Shown: positions 1 through 10,018 of the stretch, one piece after another
Numbering within the stretch: the stretch's first letter is position 1
Layout: each line of letters starts with the position of its first letter
Assembly (NCBI GenBank): GCA_950097015.1
Contig: CATNEN010000038.1
Coordinates: 31,892,501-31,956,500, forward strand
Length of the DNA stretch: 64,000 nt
Direction: 5' to 3'
Source: Macrostomum hystrix
Lineage: Eukaryota > Platyhelminthes > Macrostomidae
Notes under the pieces: generated by a model
Seen by the model: only the letters and a program-made list of their open reading frames with translations
Database searches by the model: none
Told to the model about the DNA's origin: nothing
Program-made: the position numbers and the translations under genes

Positions 1-515
1 CTTTCTGGCTTAGGAATACAAACAAAAAAATTGTTCACCAGAAAAGATAAGTGGATTAGATCTAGAAAATTATGGATTAACCTGTTACATTAAAGCAGAC
101 TTACAAATTAAGTATCGACCCAGGTGGGTCGGGTATTAAATATGATTTCGTTGATTTCATAAGCAGGGGGGCATAAATTCCAACTGATTTTTTAGTTGGG
201 AGGACATTTTATCCCACTGATTTTACAGACCAGAAAAAACATTTATCCCATTCATTTTCCAGGCAGGAGAACATTTATCCCACAGATTTTTTAGATAGGA
301 CATTATCCCACTGATTTTCCAGGGAGAAGGACATTTTCCCACTGATTTTCTAGAGAGGAGGACAAGGTTCCACTGAGCTCTTGTGCAAAGGTCTTTAAAG
401 GTCTCTAAAAATTTCTTTTTTAATTACTCAAACATTTTATTAAATTGTGAGCATTTAATTTAGTTAATTAAAGCAAGTTAAAACCCATATTAGAACTCAA
501 CCAAGATAATTAGTC
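1..515. repeat. AT-rich flank with degenerate minisatellite (178-376)
   Basis: Between about 178 and 376 a motif built on ATTTATCCCACTGATTTTCC recurs about seven times with a spacing near 35-40 bp and many substitutions and small indels, so it is an old, decayed tandem array. No gene is visible in the rest of this stretch. Confidence 0.6.
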
Positions 516-753
516 ATACATGCGCAACCTCCCAAATCTTAGCCGGTTGTGCGACTTAGTTTTTGCTCTATTTACAACTTAGTTTGCTCTCATTTGCTCT
601 CTTTTTCTCTCCCCTTTTCCTTTTCTTCACGCCTTCCTTTTTGTCCCTTGGTCCCCCCTTTGATTTTTTTGCACTTGGTCAATTGGTTTTTGCGACTTAC
701 CTTGCTTGGCCCTTGTTTCACCCGGCTGGTTTGGCCGGGTGTTGCGCATGTAT
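516..753 (+). mobile_element. Short TIR element (MITE-like), copy 1
   Basis: A 238-bp element with perfect 13-bp terminal inverted repeats, ATACATGCGCAAC at 516-528 and GTTGCGCATGTAT at 741-753. The interior is unusual: a C/T-rich strand, several GCGACTTAG-like words, and a GGCCGGGTG-type palindrome near one end. A second copy lies in opposite orientation at 45894-46157. It has no plausible transposase, and short ORFs across it are recovered only because the two copies are similar, so it is non-autonomous. No clear target-site duplication is visible for this copy. The superfamily is not assigned. Confidence 0.75.
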
Positions 754-2707
754 TGTAATAGTGAGCAATCCTGGTCAGTTTTTTATATATGAGGCAGACC
801 CATTTTAATACAGTATAACTTCTAAACCAAATTCCCGCCAAAAACATTTATTTTTACCTGAAGGGTTTTGTTTAAGTGTTACATTTTCCCTTGTGTGGAC
901 AGGGACTATAAATATAACCACTCGCGGAGGCCAAAAAGACAGACTTGACATTTTGGCTAAAGGCCCCAAATAATAGCAGTGTAATAAATCAGATTGAAAT
1001 TGAGTTCTGTGTTGATTATTTCTCAGAGTTGAAGGTTGATTGGACAAAGTCATATGCTTAGAGTCAGATTGAATAAAGAAAGGAAGGTTAATAACCAGAT
1101 TGAAGCAAGGGATAAAATCCCAAATAAGAAAGGAAATTCCAGAGTGAGTTCCATATGTGTGTGGAGACTAGGCAATTTTTATCTATTGGGAGCCTTAAAG
1201 GACTGAAAAGATTGCCAATGGTTAGAGGATAATAATAGGAGTGTCTTGCTGCTCGGACATAGTCAATATAATATACTCTACCTAGAGATTTGTTTTAGGC
1301 AATTTGCACAAGTTTGCACATATACATATATATTTGAGACAGAGATTTTAGAATAAAGAAATAGGTCTCCTACATATCGTTTTTCATCAAATGACATTTT
1401 GCCAAAATATTTTTGACCCTTGGTCACTTTTTCATTTACTAATAAAGGCACTGTGAAATATTCATTATTCTGTCAGGCCTTGAGTGACAATGCTATAAAA
1501 TTGTTCATTCAATTACCTTTATACTGGAATTCATTACAAATGGCATCATTCAAATTAAGAAGAACATTGTCTCAACTTTTATTAAATGTAAAACACTAGA
1601 ATAAACATGCTGTGGCCAAAGACCTAAGACAAATTGGCCAAAGCGAAATAAATAAACAAGAATGGCAATTTGATAATTAAACAGTTAATTGATTGAATGT
1701 TGGACTTTAGTTAATTTGTGATTTGTCAATCATGGTACCTAGGCCTATTAAAATTTGTTCAGTTTCTCAAATCTCATCCAATAGGACAATATGGTGTATG
1801 ACAAAGTGACTAGGCCTAACACCTTTAGTGGGTACTCAAACACACTATATGGTCACATGGCCAAAATTGTTAATGTGTGAGCCCAGCACAAAGGAAGTGA
1901 AAAACATAAAACTTAGGCCTAAAACTGATAGTTTTCAGTTTTTTAAATGAATGATTAAATACATGACAATTAAAATGGTCACAATAAAACAGTTTGCTAG
2001 GCAAAATGTTGATAATTTTTTGCTCTTTTTCTATCTCTAGGCCTAGCAACTCCTAATGTTTCCCAACAATGCTAAGTTTTAATAAAATATATCAAATTAA
2101 TGGTTTATGGTCTTAGCAAGAACGCAGCACCAAGAACATAAGTGCGAGTGAAACTGAGTAAAAGTGAGTGAAGTGTACTTCCCACGTCTAGTTTTACATG
2201 CCAAGCTAAGCTAGCTAGCTTTACTCTTTGTTAGATATTATAATCCTATTGATCTTCTCGATCGCTAAAATGTCTTTCCTTATTCTTCTCTCGTTAAGAG
2301 AGTAACCAAATTTGCAGAATTGCTGTAAGCTTAAAGTATTCTGATAAAAAATATTCAACCTTGTTTGCTGTAAGATAGGGCACTCAGAAACGTTGAGAAA
2401 TAAAAGGCGCAATTATGAAAGTTAAATTGGCGCGAAAAGTCGGTCCCATTCAATAACTATGAAATGCACCGGAAATACGTGTCTAATAAGTTAAGGATCA
2501 CATAAAAATAAAGGCTAACAACTTCCGATTTCCATAGCTTGACAAGACATACAAGATTCCTTGCATTTTTGGTTTCTTGCTTAGTTTTTTACTTATATAA
2601 GCCACGATACCTCATTTTACCTGCGCTTCATAAGTTCTAAAATGCTCTTTTAGGAAACCTGTTGCTACTTGATTCGAATATATATAAATAATTTCACTGT
2701 GTAAATG
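754..2707. other. AT-rich intergenic stretch, nothing recognised
   Basis: No conserved coding signal, RNA gene or array was found on either strand. The word AGGCCTA recurs loosely between 1.7 and 2.1 kb. Short ORFs here have no recognisable features. Confidence 0.5.
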
Positions 2708-3362
2708 TGTTCAATTAAAAGCAGATGCAGCCATGCACAAATAAAATTGCTATGTTTTCTATTGTTGAGCACGTGTGCTGGCACTAAGCTCAAGTGCACT
2801 CGCCCCCCCCCCACGCGGCATACCGCAGTTGCTTTTGGCGTTAGATCTCAGCGGTGTAAGCCGCTTAGCCGCCATTGTGTTGTCTGCGCGCTGGTTGGCT
2901 GGGCCGCCCTGTGTGGCCCTCGCCCCAGACTGCCCCTCCCCGAGCTGAGCCGTGATTGGCCGGTGGGTAGCTGGGCTGGGGTGGTGGGGTGTGGCGTGGG
3001 GGGCCCCTGGTGAGCCGTGGCCTTTAAAGGTGCGGCCGGGGGCGGGTGGCTGCTCTGAGCTGGTGTTCTCGCTCTACCCAACGCCTGACTACCGTTTCGA
3101 TAACCCGTCCCCCACGCACAAACAATAAATATTGACCATGCAACCGGTCTGCCAGCCGCAAACAGCTCAGACGCCAGCTGCAAGAAATTTACGCGCTGCA
3201 CGCGCGAGTGCGAGCGCAAGGCAGTGAAGTAAGTCACTGCCTTGTCTCCTTCATTTCGGGTGGGCTGTAGCTGGGACCGTCCGTGTGTCCTGACGCCGAC
3301 TAAGGAGGGGGGACTAGACCAGGTAGTCAGCCAGGGGTTGTAGCTGATCATGACTTGCTACA
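2708..3362 (+). mobile_element. Candidate solo LTR (GC-rich block)
   Basis: A sharply GC-rich 655-bp block in AT-rich DNA. It starts TGTTC and ends CTACA (TG...CA ends) and is flanked on both sides by AATG, a possible 4-bp target-site duplication. Inside are a TTTAAA box near 3020 and an AATAAA signal near 3125, in the order expected of U3-R-U5. No reverse transcriptase, PBS or second LTR is adjacent, so it would be a solo LTR. The ORFs of 102 and 167 codons across it look like chance products of GC richness. Alternative: a CpG-rich promoter region of an unseen gene. The boundaries were chosen after looking for them, so this is tentative. Confidence 0.35.
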
Positions 3363-3562
3363 AATGTTGCTATATAGTTAAATTCTAGAGTCGGCAAAAG
3401 CTTGAGCTTGTTTATTTAGTTTTGTCGTTTTTAAGACATTTAAGTCTTAACCGGGCGACTGTACCTAACGATAACAAGGGTCATATATAGACAAATTAGC
3501 GGTAAGGGGGAAATAAAAGTACCGTTTGAATCTTTAAATATTAAGAGTAAAAAGAAAGAAGT

Positions 3563-3845
3563 GAACTTGCTGCTACAGGGTCACCCTGTACTGTACACCC
3601 GCTGCTTAGACGCCAGCTCGTGCGCCCTGACGCCCTGCTAAAGGTGATCGACATCACAGCGTCCCTACGCGTGTGCCGGCCACTTGGGTGCGTCCATTAA
3701 TAAGACCATAGACCATAGACCAAAGACCCCCCAGACTAATTAGGGTCCCGTGCGGACACTCGCGCCCTGACGCAGGCCAGCACGGGCCCGCGTACTCTGA
3801 CCCTCCTAGGGGCACCCCTCCGGGGAGTCGCGAGTACAACACTAT
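3563..3845. other. Second GC-rich block with palindrome
   Basis: Another GC-rich island beginning next to a perfect 17-bp palindrome, TACAGGGTCACCCTGTA, at 3574-3590. It shares the words AGACGCCAGCT and CCTGACGCC with the solo-LTR candidate just upstream, so it may be a fragment of a related repeat. No reading frame is convincing. Confidence 0.3.
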
Positions 3846-4815
3846 ACTGGAAAGGCAGACGGCAGACCCTTTTATTAATATAGGCTACTTTAAAATTCAG
3901 CAACTTTCTTTCAGATTTTTTTGCTTTTTAGTTTACCTAATCAAGATAGTCCGAGATAAATACAATGCAGATGGAACTATCTGTGATAAGAAAGCTGCGC
4001 AAATCTTAACACAAAGAACTAGCACAGTGCCAAAGTTCTTGTGTAAATATTTTTGCATCACTATTGCTCTAAAATATAGTCTAACTTGTCGAATTCGACA
4101 TTTTCGTTTCATATTTAATTACGGACATTGTATTATTATCGCGGTTATGATTTAAAAATGACAATATTGTATTTTTTCTAAGAACAAGGTTGAATGGCCA
4201 CTGCCACTCAGAAGGCAGTTATTATTATTACTTATGTTGTGTGTCAGTGTTTGTATGTGTGTGTTTATGTGTGTATTTGTGTTTCAGTAACGAAAGTAAA
4301 CAATAGTTTTTTCTGTAGTTTAAAACGAAGAAATGCTGGCGAGACGAAATAAATGATCGAAATAATTTTTTGCTTTCCATGAGGCTGGTTCTGCAGCTCC
4401 TCTTGTTCATTAAACATTTTAAAATGCATTTACTTAATGGACAAAGAAATTTTTATTTATGTTTTTTATTTTTCTTTTTATATTTAATCTTAATATTTAG
4501 GTTTAACTATTTTTCACTTTAACCATCTAACAAAACAGTTTTGGCACTTTGTCAATAATTATAAATTACTTTGTCTTTAAAAAGTACTAGCTTCTTTTGC
4601 CCGTTGTTTTTGGGGCAGAAATTTAAAGCAAAGCAGTAAGCAATTCACGTCTCTGTATTAACTTTATAGTGAAGGTCACCATTTATTTATTTACTGCATT
4701 AATGAAAAGTGAAGAGTTTGTTTAAGGGCGTTTCAAGTAAAAAATAAGTGAAAAGTTTGTCCAAACAGCCCCCTCTTGATTACTTCTTTAGAAACATGTC
4801 TCTTAGCCACTCCTC
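3846..4815. other. AT-rich stretch, nothing recognised
   Basis: Low-complexity AT-rich DNA with a short TG-rich run near 4240-4280. No gene or structured element was seen. Confidence 0.5.
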
Positions 4816-5104
4816 TATACAGTCAGTGGCAGATCCAGGAATTTTGTTTTGGGGCGGTCTGTCAAGGGAGCGCCATGAGAATCACAGAGGGGGTGCCAGC
4901 GGCCGAAAAAGGGCGCCAGGAGCCAAGAAAGGGCGCCAGCGGCTGAAAAATGGGAGCCAGCGGCTGAAAAAGGGGCGCCAGCGGCCGAAAAGGGGCGCCA
5001 GTGCTGCGACTGGCGCCCCTGGTGGGGGCATCTTATTCCCATGATTAAAATTTAGGGGGGCAACTGCCCCCCTGCCCCCCCCTAAATCTGCCTCTGTATA
5101 CAGT
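4816..5104 (+). mobile_element. hAT-type MITE with 8-bp target-site duplication
   Basis: The element occupies 4824-5096 (273 bp). Its ends are imperfect inverted repeats starting CAGTGGCAGATCCAGG and, on the other strand, CAGAGGCAGATTTAGG. It is flanked by a perfect 8-bp direct repeat, TATACAGT, at 4816-4823 and 5097-5104, the target-site length typical of the hAT superfamily. The centre (about 4888-5010) is an internal tandem repeat of a 20-bp GCGCCAGCGGCCGAAAAA-type unit, and a C-rich/G-rich inverted stretch precedes the right end. There is no transposase, so it is non-autonomous. Confidence 0.85.
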
Positions 5105-6202
5105 ATGCATGTACACGCGTATACATAAGGAAAATAGCCATGGCATAACAATAACAATGTCAAAGAAACAAAATTAAACTGTTTCAGAGTTCAGAGTTAG
5201 ACAGGTCAAGGTCAATTCGTGACTACTTTTCTATTAATTGCTTGTAATAAATAAATAAGTAAGTAAGTAAACAAGTAAGTAAAAGAAAGTAAATTAAAAA
5301 GTATTCCATAAAAATATTTAAAATGTATTGTCTCTATTTAAAAAACATAAAGCAAGCCAGATTATTTTTTTGTTATGAATAATTTTATATCAGCCTTAAC
5401 TTATATTTTTGCCTTACAGGTTGGTAATTGATATGTAAAAAACAAAGCCACTGATGAATATGAGAAATTGGGAGTTTGTATTTACTTATATAACCTTGAT
5501 TCTTTTCACATAAGAAAATTTGAGACTTGTGACGCCAAGGTCAGGAAAGTTTGATACTGGCAAAAGTTTTTTCTGTGCTTGCTTAAGCATGATGTATGCA
5601 TTCTTGCTTAAACCTAGCCATTTAAGGCATTTGTTTTTCATTTTAGGTCTCAGTTTTATAGATTTTTAGTATCTCTATTTTTGTCTAATGATGTTATGAC
5701 AATCTAAGAATTAAAAACAGTAAATAAAACAGTTTTTTTGTTAAATTAATATGGCCCTGTAAAATAGTTCTGCCACGATTAGATACATAGATTGAAGTTT
5801 TGCACTTTAAAAGATAAGGTCAATAATAATAATAATTTTAGGAAGGTCTAAATTATAATATATATAATTTTTTTGCTGAAAGTAGGTAAATATTAAACCC
5901 AAATCACTATGCATTATATTTACTATATTAAATTGACTTAAATAGGTGAAGAGCTTGTAGCCTAAAGCTAATAAGCACAAGTATCACTATATGTATTATA
6001 AATGAATATTCCGTATCATTACTGGAGCTTAAATAAGTAAGTTAAATAAAAAAATTTTAATGAAAATAGATAATTGTTGATAAATATCGATTTGGCTAGT
6101 TTAATAGTGCACATCAGTTTTTATTACCTAAAAACCTTTCAATCAAAAGCAGAAGAAATATAAACAATCCTTTCAGCAGCAGTACTAGCTACACAGAGAA
6201 AC
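5105..6202. other. AT-rich intergenic DNA upstream of TXNDC17
   Basis: Contains a simple AAGT/AAAT tetranucleotide run near 5240-5295 and otherwise featureless AT-rich sequence. A TTTCAG acceptor-like site at about 6172-6178 lies just upstream of the TXNDC17 start and could be the end of a 5' UTR intron or a trans-splice site. This is inference. Confidence 0.4.
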
Positions 6203-7057
6203 ATGGTTCGAGAGCTCATTGCCAATTCTGTGGACGAATTCAAGTCTAACTATGCCGAACTAAAAGCCGATGAGTCTTTGTCCCGTGTCTTTGTCCTTTT
6301 CATGGCTGGCACGGACCCCAACACAGGCGACAGCTGGTGTCCCGACTGTCGGAATGCAGAGCCCCACATCGAAGCCGCCGTGAAGAGCCTTGGCGACGAT
6401 GTCGCCTTCCTGGCTGTCGATGTGGGCGACCGGCCCACCTGGAAGAATCCTGATTGTCAGTTTCGACACCTGTCCGAGTGCAAAGTGTCTGGCGTGCCCA
6501 CTCTGTTTGAGATCAAGTCGGTAAGTTTTTACAGTGTACACACTGAGTCCTTAGTGTACACCCGCCATCGGTTGGCACCCACCCACTTCTTATTGCACAC
6601 TCGCTATCAGTTGGCACCCACCCCACTCCTTATTGTACACTCGCTATCAGTTGGCACCCACCCCACTCCTTATTGTTCACTCGCTATCAGTTGGCACCCA
6701 CCCCACTCCTTATTGTTCACTCGCTATCAGTTGGCACCCACCCCACTCCTTATTGCACACTCCCTATCAGTTGGCACCCACCCCACTCCTTATTGCACAC
6801 TCCCTATCAGTTGGCACCCACCCACTTCTTATTGTACACTCGCTATCAGTTGGCACCCACCCCACTCCTTATTGTTCACTCGCTATCAGTTGGCACCCAC
6901 CCCACTCCTTATTGCACACTCCCTATCAGTTGGCATGCACCCATCCTAATTGTACTTACACCTAACCTCACTCCCATTTTTTCACACCTTTCAGGGACGC
7001 GAACTGAATGGAGACGACTGTCAGGATGCTGCTAAGGTTGCAGCCTTCTTTGCTTGA
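6203..7057 (+). CDS. TXNDC17: Thioredoxin domain-containing protein 17 (TRP14)
   Basis: Two exons, 6203-6520 and 6995-7057, give a 126-residue protein, against about 123 in the family. The redox site WCPDC is at residues 45-49, the signature that separates TRP14 from classical thioredoxin (WCGPC), and a GVPT cis-proline segment lies near residue 97. TRP14 is a cytosolic oxidoreductase reduced by thioredoxin reductase that acts on small disulfides and modulates redox signalling; that role is family knowledge. The phase-0 intron begins GTAAGT and ends TTTCAG, and exon 2 supplies the last 20 residues. The intron is filled with a 40-bp minisatellite that reads open in frame, so a naive ORF call runs to 248 codons and misses the true C-terminus. 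An AATAAA lies about 200 bp after the stop. Confidence 0.93.
6548..6945 (+). repeat. 40-bp minisatellite in TXNDC17 intron
   Basis: About ten copies of a 40-bp unit containing CTATCAGTTGGCACCCACCC, with a few single-base variants and occasional 1-bp shortening. It fills most of the only intron of TXNDC17 and ends about 50 bp before the acceptor. Confidence 0.92.
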
Positions 7058-7257
7058 TGCAATTTGTTAGTAGTCAGCTAACCTTGACTTAACGCCCCAG
7101 CGTCGCTTCTCTTCTGTTAATTTTTTGGATCTTAAAGAAATGTAACTAGGGATATTATTGCACATTGATTTATCAACAAACTATAAAACTGTTAGGTTAA
7201 AGTTGTCTGTGTCACAAAAGTGTTTATTGCTTTCTTAACTGTTGTAGTAATATACCC

Positions 7258-7263
7258 AATAAA
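7258..7263 (+). promoter_or_regulatory. Polyadenylation signal of TXNDC17
   Basis: AATAAA about 200 bp downstream of the TXNDC17 stop codon, on the same strand. Confidence 0.5.
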
Positions 7264-7354
7264 TCTGTTATTATTGATTTATTTTTGGGCCATTCCACTG
7301 TCTTTTTTGTTCACTTTTGTACTTTTTATAGAGTACTTTTATAAACTTTTATTA

Positions 7355-7632
7355 TCCAATCAACTGGCCTCTTTCGATTGGCCAATCAGCTGGCTTCTTC
7401 CAATTGGCCAATCAGCTGACCCCTTTGAACTGACCAATCAACTGGCCTCTTTCAATTGGCCAATCAGCTGGCCTCTTCCGATTGGCCAATCAGCTGGCCT
7501 CTTCCGATTGGCCAATCAGCTGGCCTCTTCCGATTGGCCAATCAGCTGGCCTCTTCCGATTGGCCAATCAGCTGGCCTATTTGAACTAGCCAATTTTTCA
7601 TTGGCCAATCAGCTAGCTTCTTTCTATTAGCC
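7355..7632 (+). repeat. 26-bp minisatellite rich in CCAAT boxes
   Basis: About ten copies of a 26-bp unit containing ATTGGCCAATCAGCTGG. Each intact unit holds the palindrome ATTGGCCAAT, that is, a CCAAT box on both strands, and CCAATCAG matches the NF-Y consensus. It lies downstream of TXNDC17. Confidence 0.9.
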
Positions 7633-7639
7633 TCTTGTT

Positions 7640-8400
7640 GACCGATGACAAAGAGCTGTGGGATGGCCCATTGTAATTTGAATAGCATCTTATACAATAA
7701 CTATTGTTTGTCAAGAATAATAGAAAATTAGTATATAAGATTTAAATAAAGAATAAAATTTCCTCTTGCCTTTATAATGGTTATGAGTTAAATTGTTTTA
7801 TTAAGTTTTTCATCATTTTCTGTTGCTTACTTTTTATATGAATTGTGTTTTCATAACCGATTAGTTTTCTTACTTAAAAAAATATCTACACTGCTTTCAG
7901 AAACTAATGCACCGTATATCATGATTGATTTTTAAATAGCTTCGAATGTATTTAATCTGCAAGGTGTTTTTTTGTTAATCAATTCCTTTTAGAAAAAAAT
8001 CGGTTATTTGTTTACCTAAAATTTATCCTACGAGCGTAAACGTCGCTTAAATTTTTTTTTCTGCTTGTTCTTCGCCCGAAGTTTCGCGAACTAATGATCT
8101 GCACGATTGCCACGTGACATAGTTTTGAAGTGTACTTTTTGCAACCGGTCAATTTTTTTCGGAAATCAGACTTTTTTTCCTACACCAAATGGCTAACTTT
8201 CAAAGCAAATACAACAAGCTTAATTATATTTACGCTTTATTATGCTGTCCCCACTGCTGGGGCGGTTTTTGTTGCAATTTTCGTTACACGTCTATCTACA
8301 ATTCAACTGCTTGAAGTAGTGCGAATAGCGTTTTTAAACGATTTTTTCTCGATTACAGGTATTAAAAGTAATCAATGCTTGTGCATGGGAAATGCATGCC
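7640..8400. other. AT-rich stretch, nothing recognised
   Basis: AT-rich DNA downstream of TXNDC17. The 98-codon ORF at 8130-8426 has no recognisable motif and runs into the following array, so I do not treat it as a gene. Confidence 0.45.
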
Positions 8401-8404
8401 AAGA

Positions 8405-9010
8405 AAGTACTGCTGCGATTCTGTAGATACGTTCCTGCTGCGATTCTGTAGATAAGTTCCTACTGCGATTCTGTAGATAAGTTCCTACTGCGATTCTGTA
8501 GATAAGTTCCTACTGCGATTCTGTAGATAAGTTCCTACTGCGATTCTGTAGATACGTTCCTGCTGCGATTCTGTAGATAAGTTCCTACTGCGATTCTGTA
8601 GATACGGTTCTTGCTGCGATTCTGTAGCTACGGTTCTTGCTGCGATTCTGTAGCTACGGTTCTTGCTGCGATTCTGAAACTGTTTCCTGCTGCGATTTTG
8701 AAGCTACGGTTTCTGCTGCGATTCTTCTGTAGCTACGGTTCCTGCTGCGATTCTGTGGCTACGATTCCTGCTGCGATTCTTTAGCTACGATTACTGCTGC
8801 GATTCTGTAGCTACGGATCCTGCTGCAATTCTGTGGCTACGGTTCTTGCTGCGATTCTGTAGCTACGGTTCTTGCTGCGATTCTGTGGCTACTGTTCTTG
8901 CTGCGATTCTTCTGCAGCTACGGATCCTGCTGCGATTCTTCTGCAGCTACGGATCCTGCTGCAATTCTTCTGCAGCTACGGATCCTGCTGCGATTCTGTA
9001 GTTACGTATC
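8405..9010 (+). repeat. 25/26-bp minisatellite
   Basis: About 24 copies of CTGCGATTCTGTAG followed by a variable half (ATAAGTTCCTA in the left part, CTACGGTTCTTG in the right part). Variants are spatially sorted, as expected if copies spread locally. Confidence 0.9.
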
Positions 9011-9249
9011 ATTCCGGGATATACCCAACAAATAAAAAAGACTTTAAACACTTGAATCTCTACTCTTAGTACATCGAGAATAGCAACGGAGTTGTTCGAG
9101 AGTTGATTGACTTCAGCAAGTTTAGTTTTTACTATCACAGTATAGTCAAATGGAAGCATAAAGTAGAAGACGTTAGATTTACATAAATTCGTTAATAGTT
9201 GTTGTCTTATTGGCTTAGCCATGGAGTGTTTCATCAGCACTATATCTCA

Positions 9250-9952
9250 TCACGGCAGATATCCAAGCGCAGTACCAAAGTCAACACCTGCGGCTCCGTT
9301 CGATGTGTCTGTGTCCAAGTTTATGCCCTCCAGCTGGGCTGCTGGATTTGTGGATCCTTGTCCGAGGTTGCGCTGTTGCTGCTGCTTTACGCGAGCTATT
9401 GCTGTAAACCTGATATCCCCGTTAGTGACGTCATTTCGCGGATTTTTGCGCTGATCGGTTCTGTCAGCGTTTGCAAAATTGCTTCTCAGCGCGTTACCAT
9501 AGTTACCATCTTCCATGCCGCTTTGAAGGTCGTATCCAAGGCCGTTGCTATGCCGCAGCACCGCGGCGGGCTTCGGCGCCGGTCCGCTAGGCAGGACTCG
9601 AACTCCGCCAGCTGGCGCCGCGGCCGCCGCCTGCAGGAACGGCTGCGCGGTGGCCTGCAGCCGGAGCGGCTCGCGATTTCTCGGAGGCAGCGGCGGCGGC
9701 ACCTCGGCTTCGTCGATGTACTCCGAGGCCAGATTCAACGGCTGCAGCTCTCGGTAGCGCTCGATGAGGGCCTCCTTCATCGGCTTGGGCGTCAGCAGCG
9801 GGTGGCGCATCAGCAGCAGGCGGCTTGAGTCGGCTGTTGAGTTGGGCGTGACTGTCGCCGACTCCGACGTGTCGCTGACCGTTGTCTGCGCTTGGACAAG
9901 AGTTGGCTGCGAGGTCCAGTGGTTTCTGTCGTACCACGGATTGTAACGCCAC

Positions 9953-10018
<66 letters not shown>

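Noticed and set aside
2848-3351. 167-codon minus-strand ORF in the GC-rich block
   Set aside because: No domain and frames open on the other strand too, as expected from GC-rich low-stop sequence.
8130-8426. 98-codon ORF as a small membrane protein
   Set aside because: Hydrophobicity comes from T-rich DNA; it runs into the adjacent minisatellite and has no supporting context.
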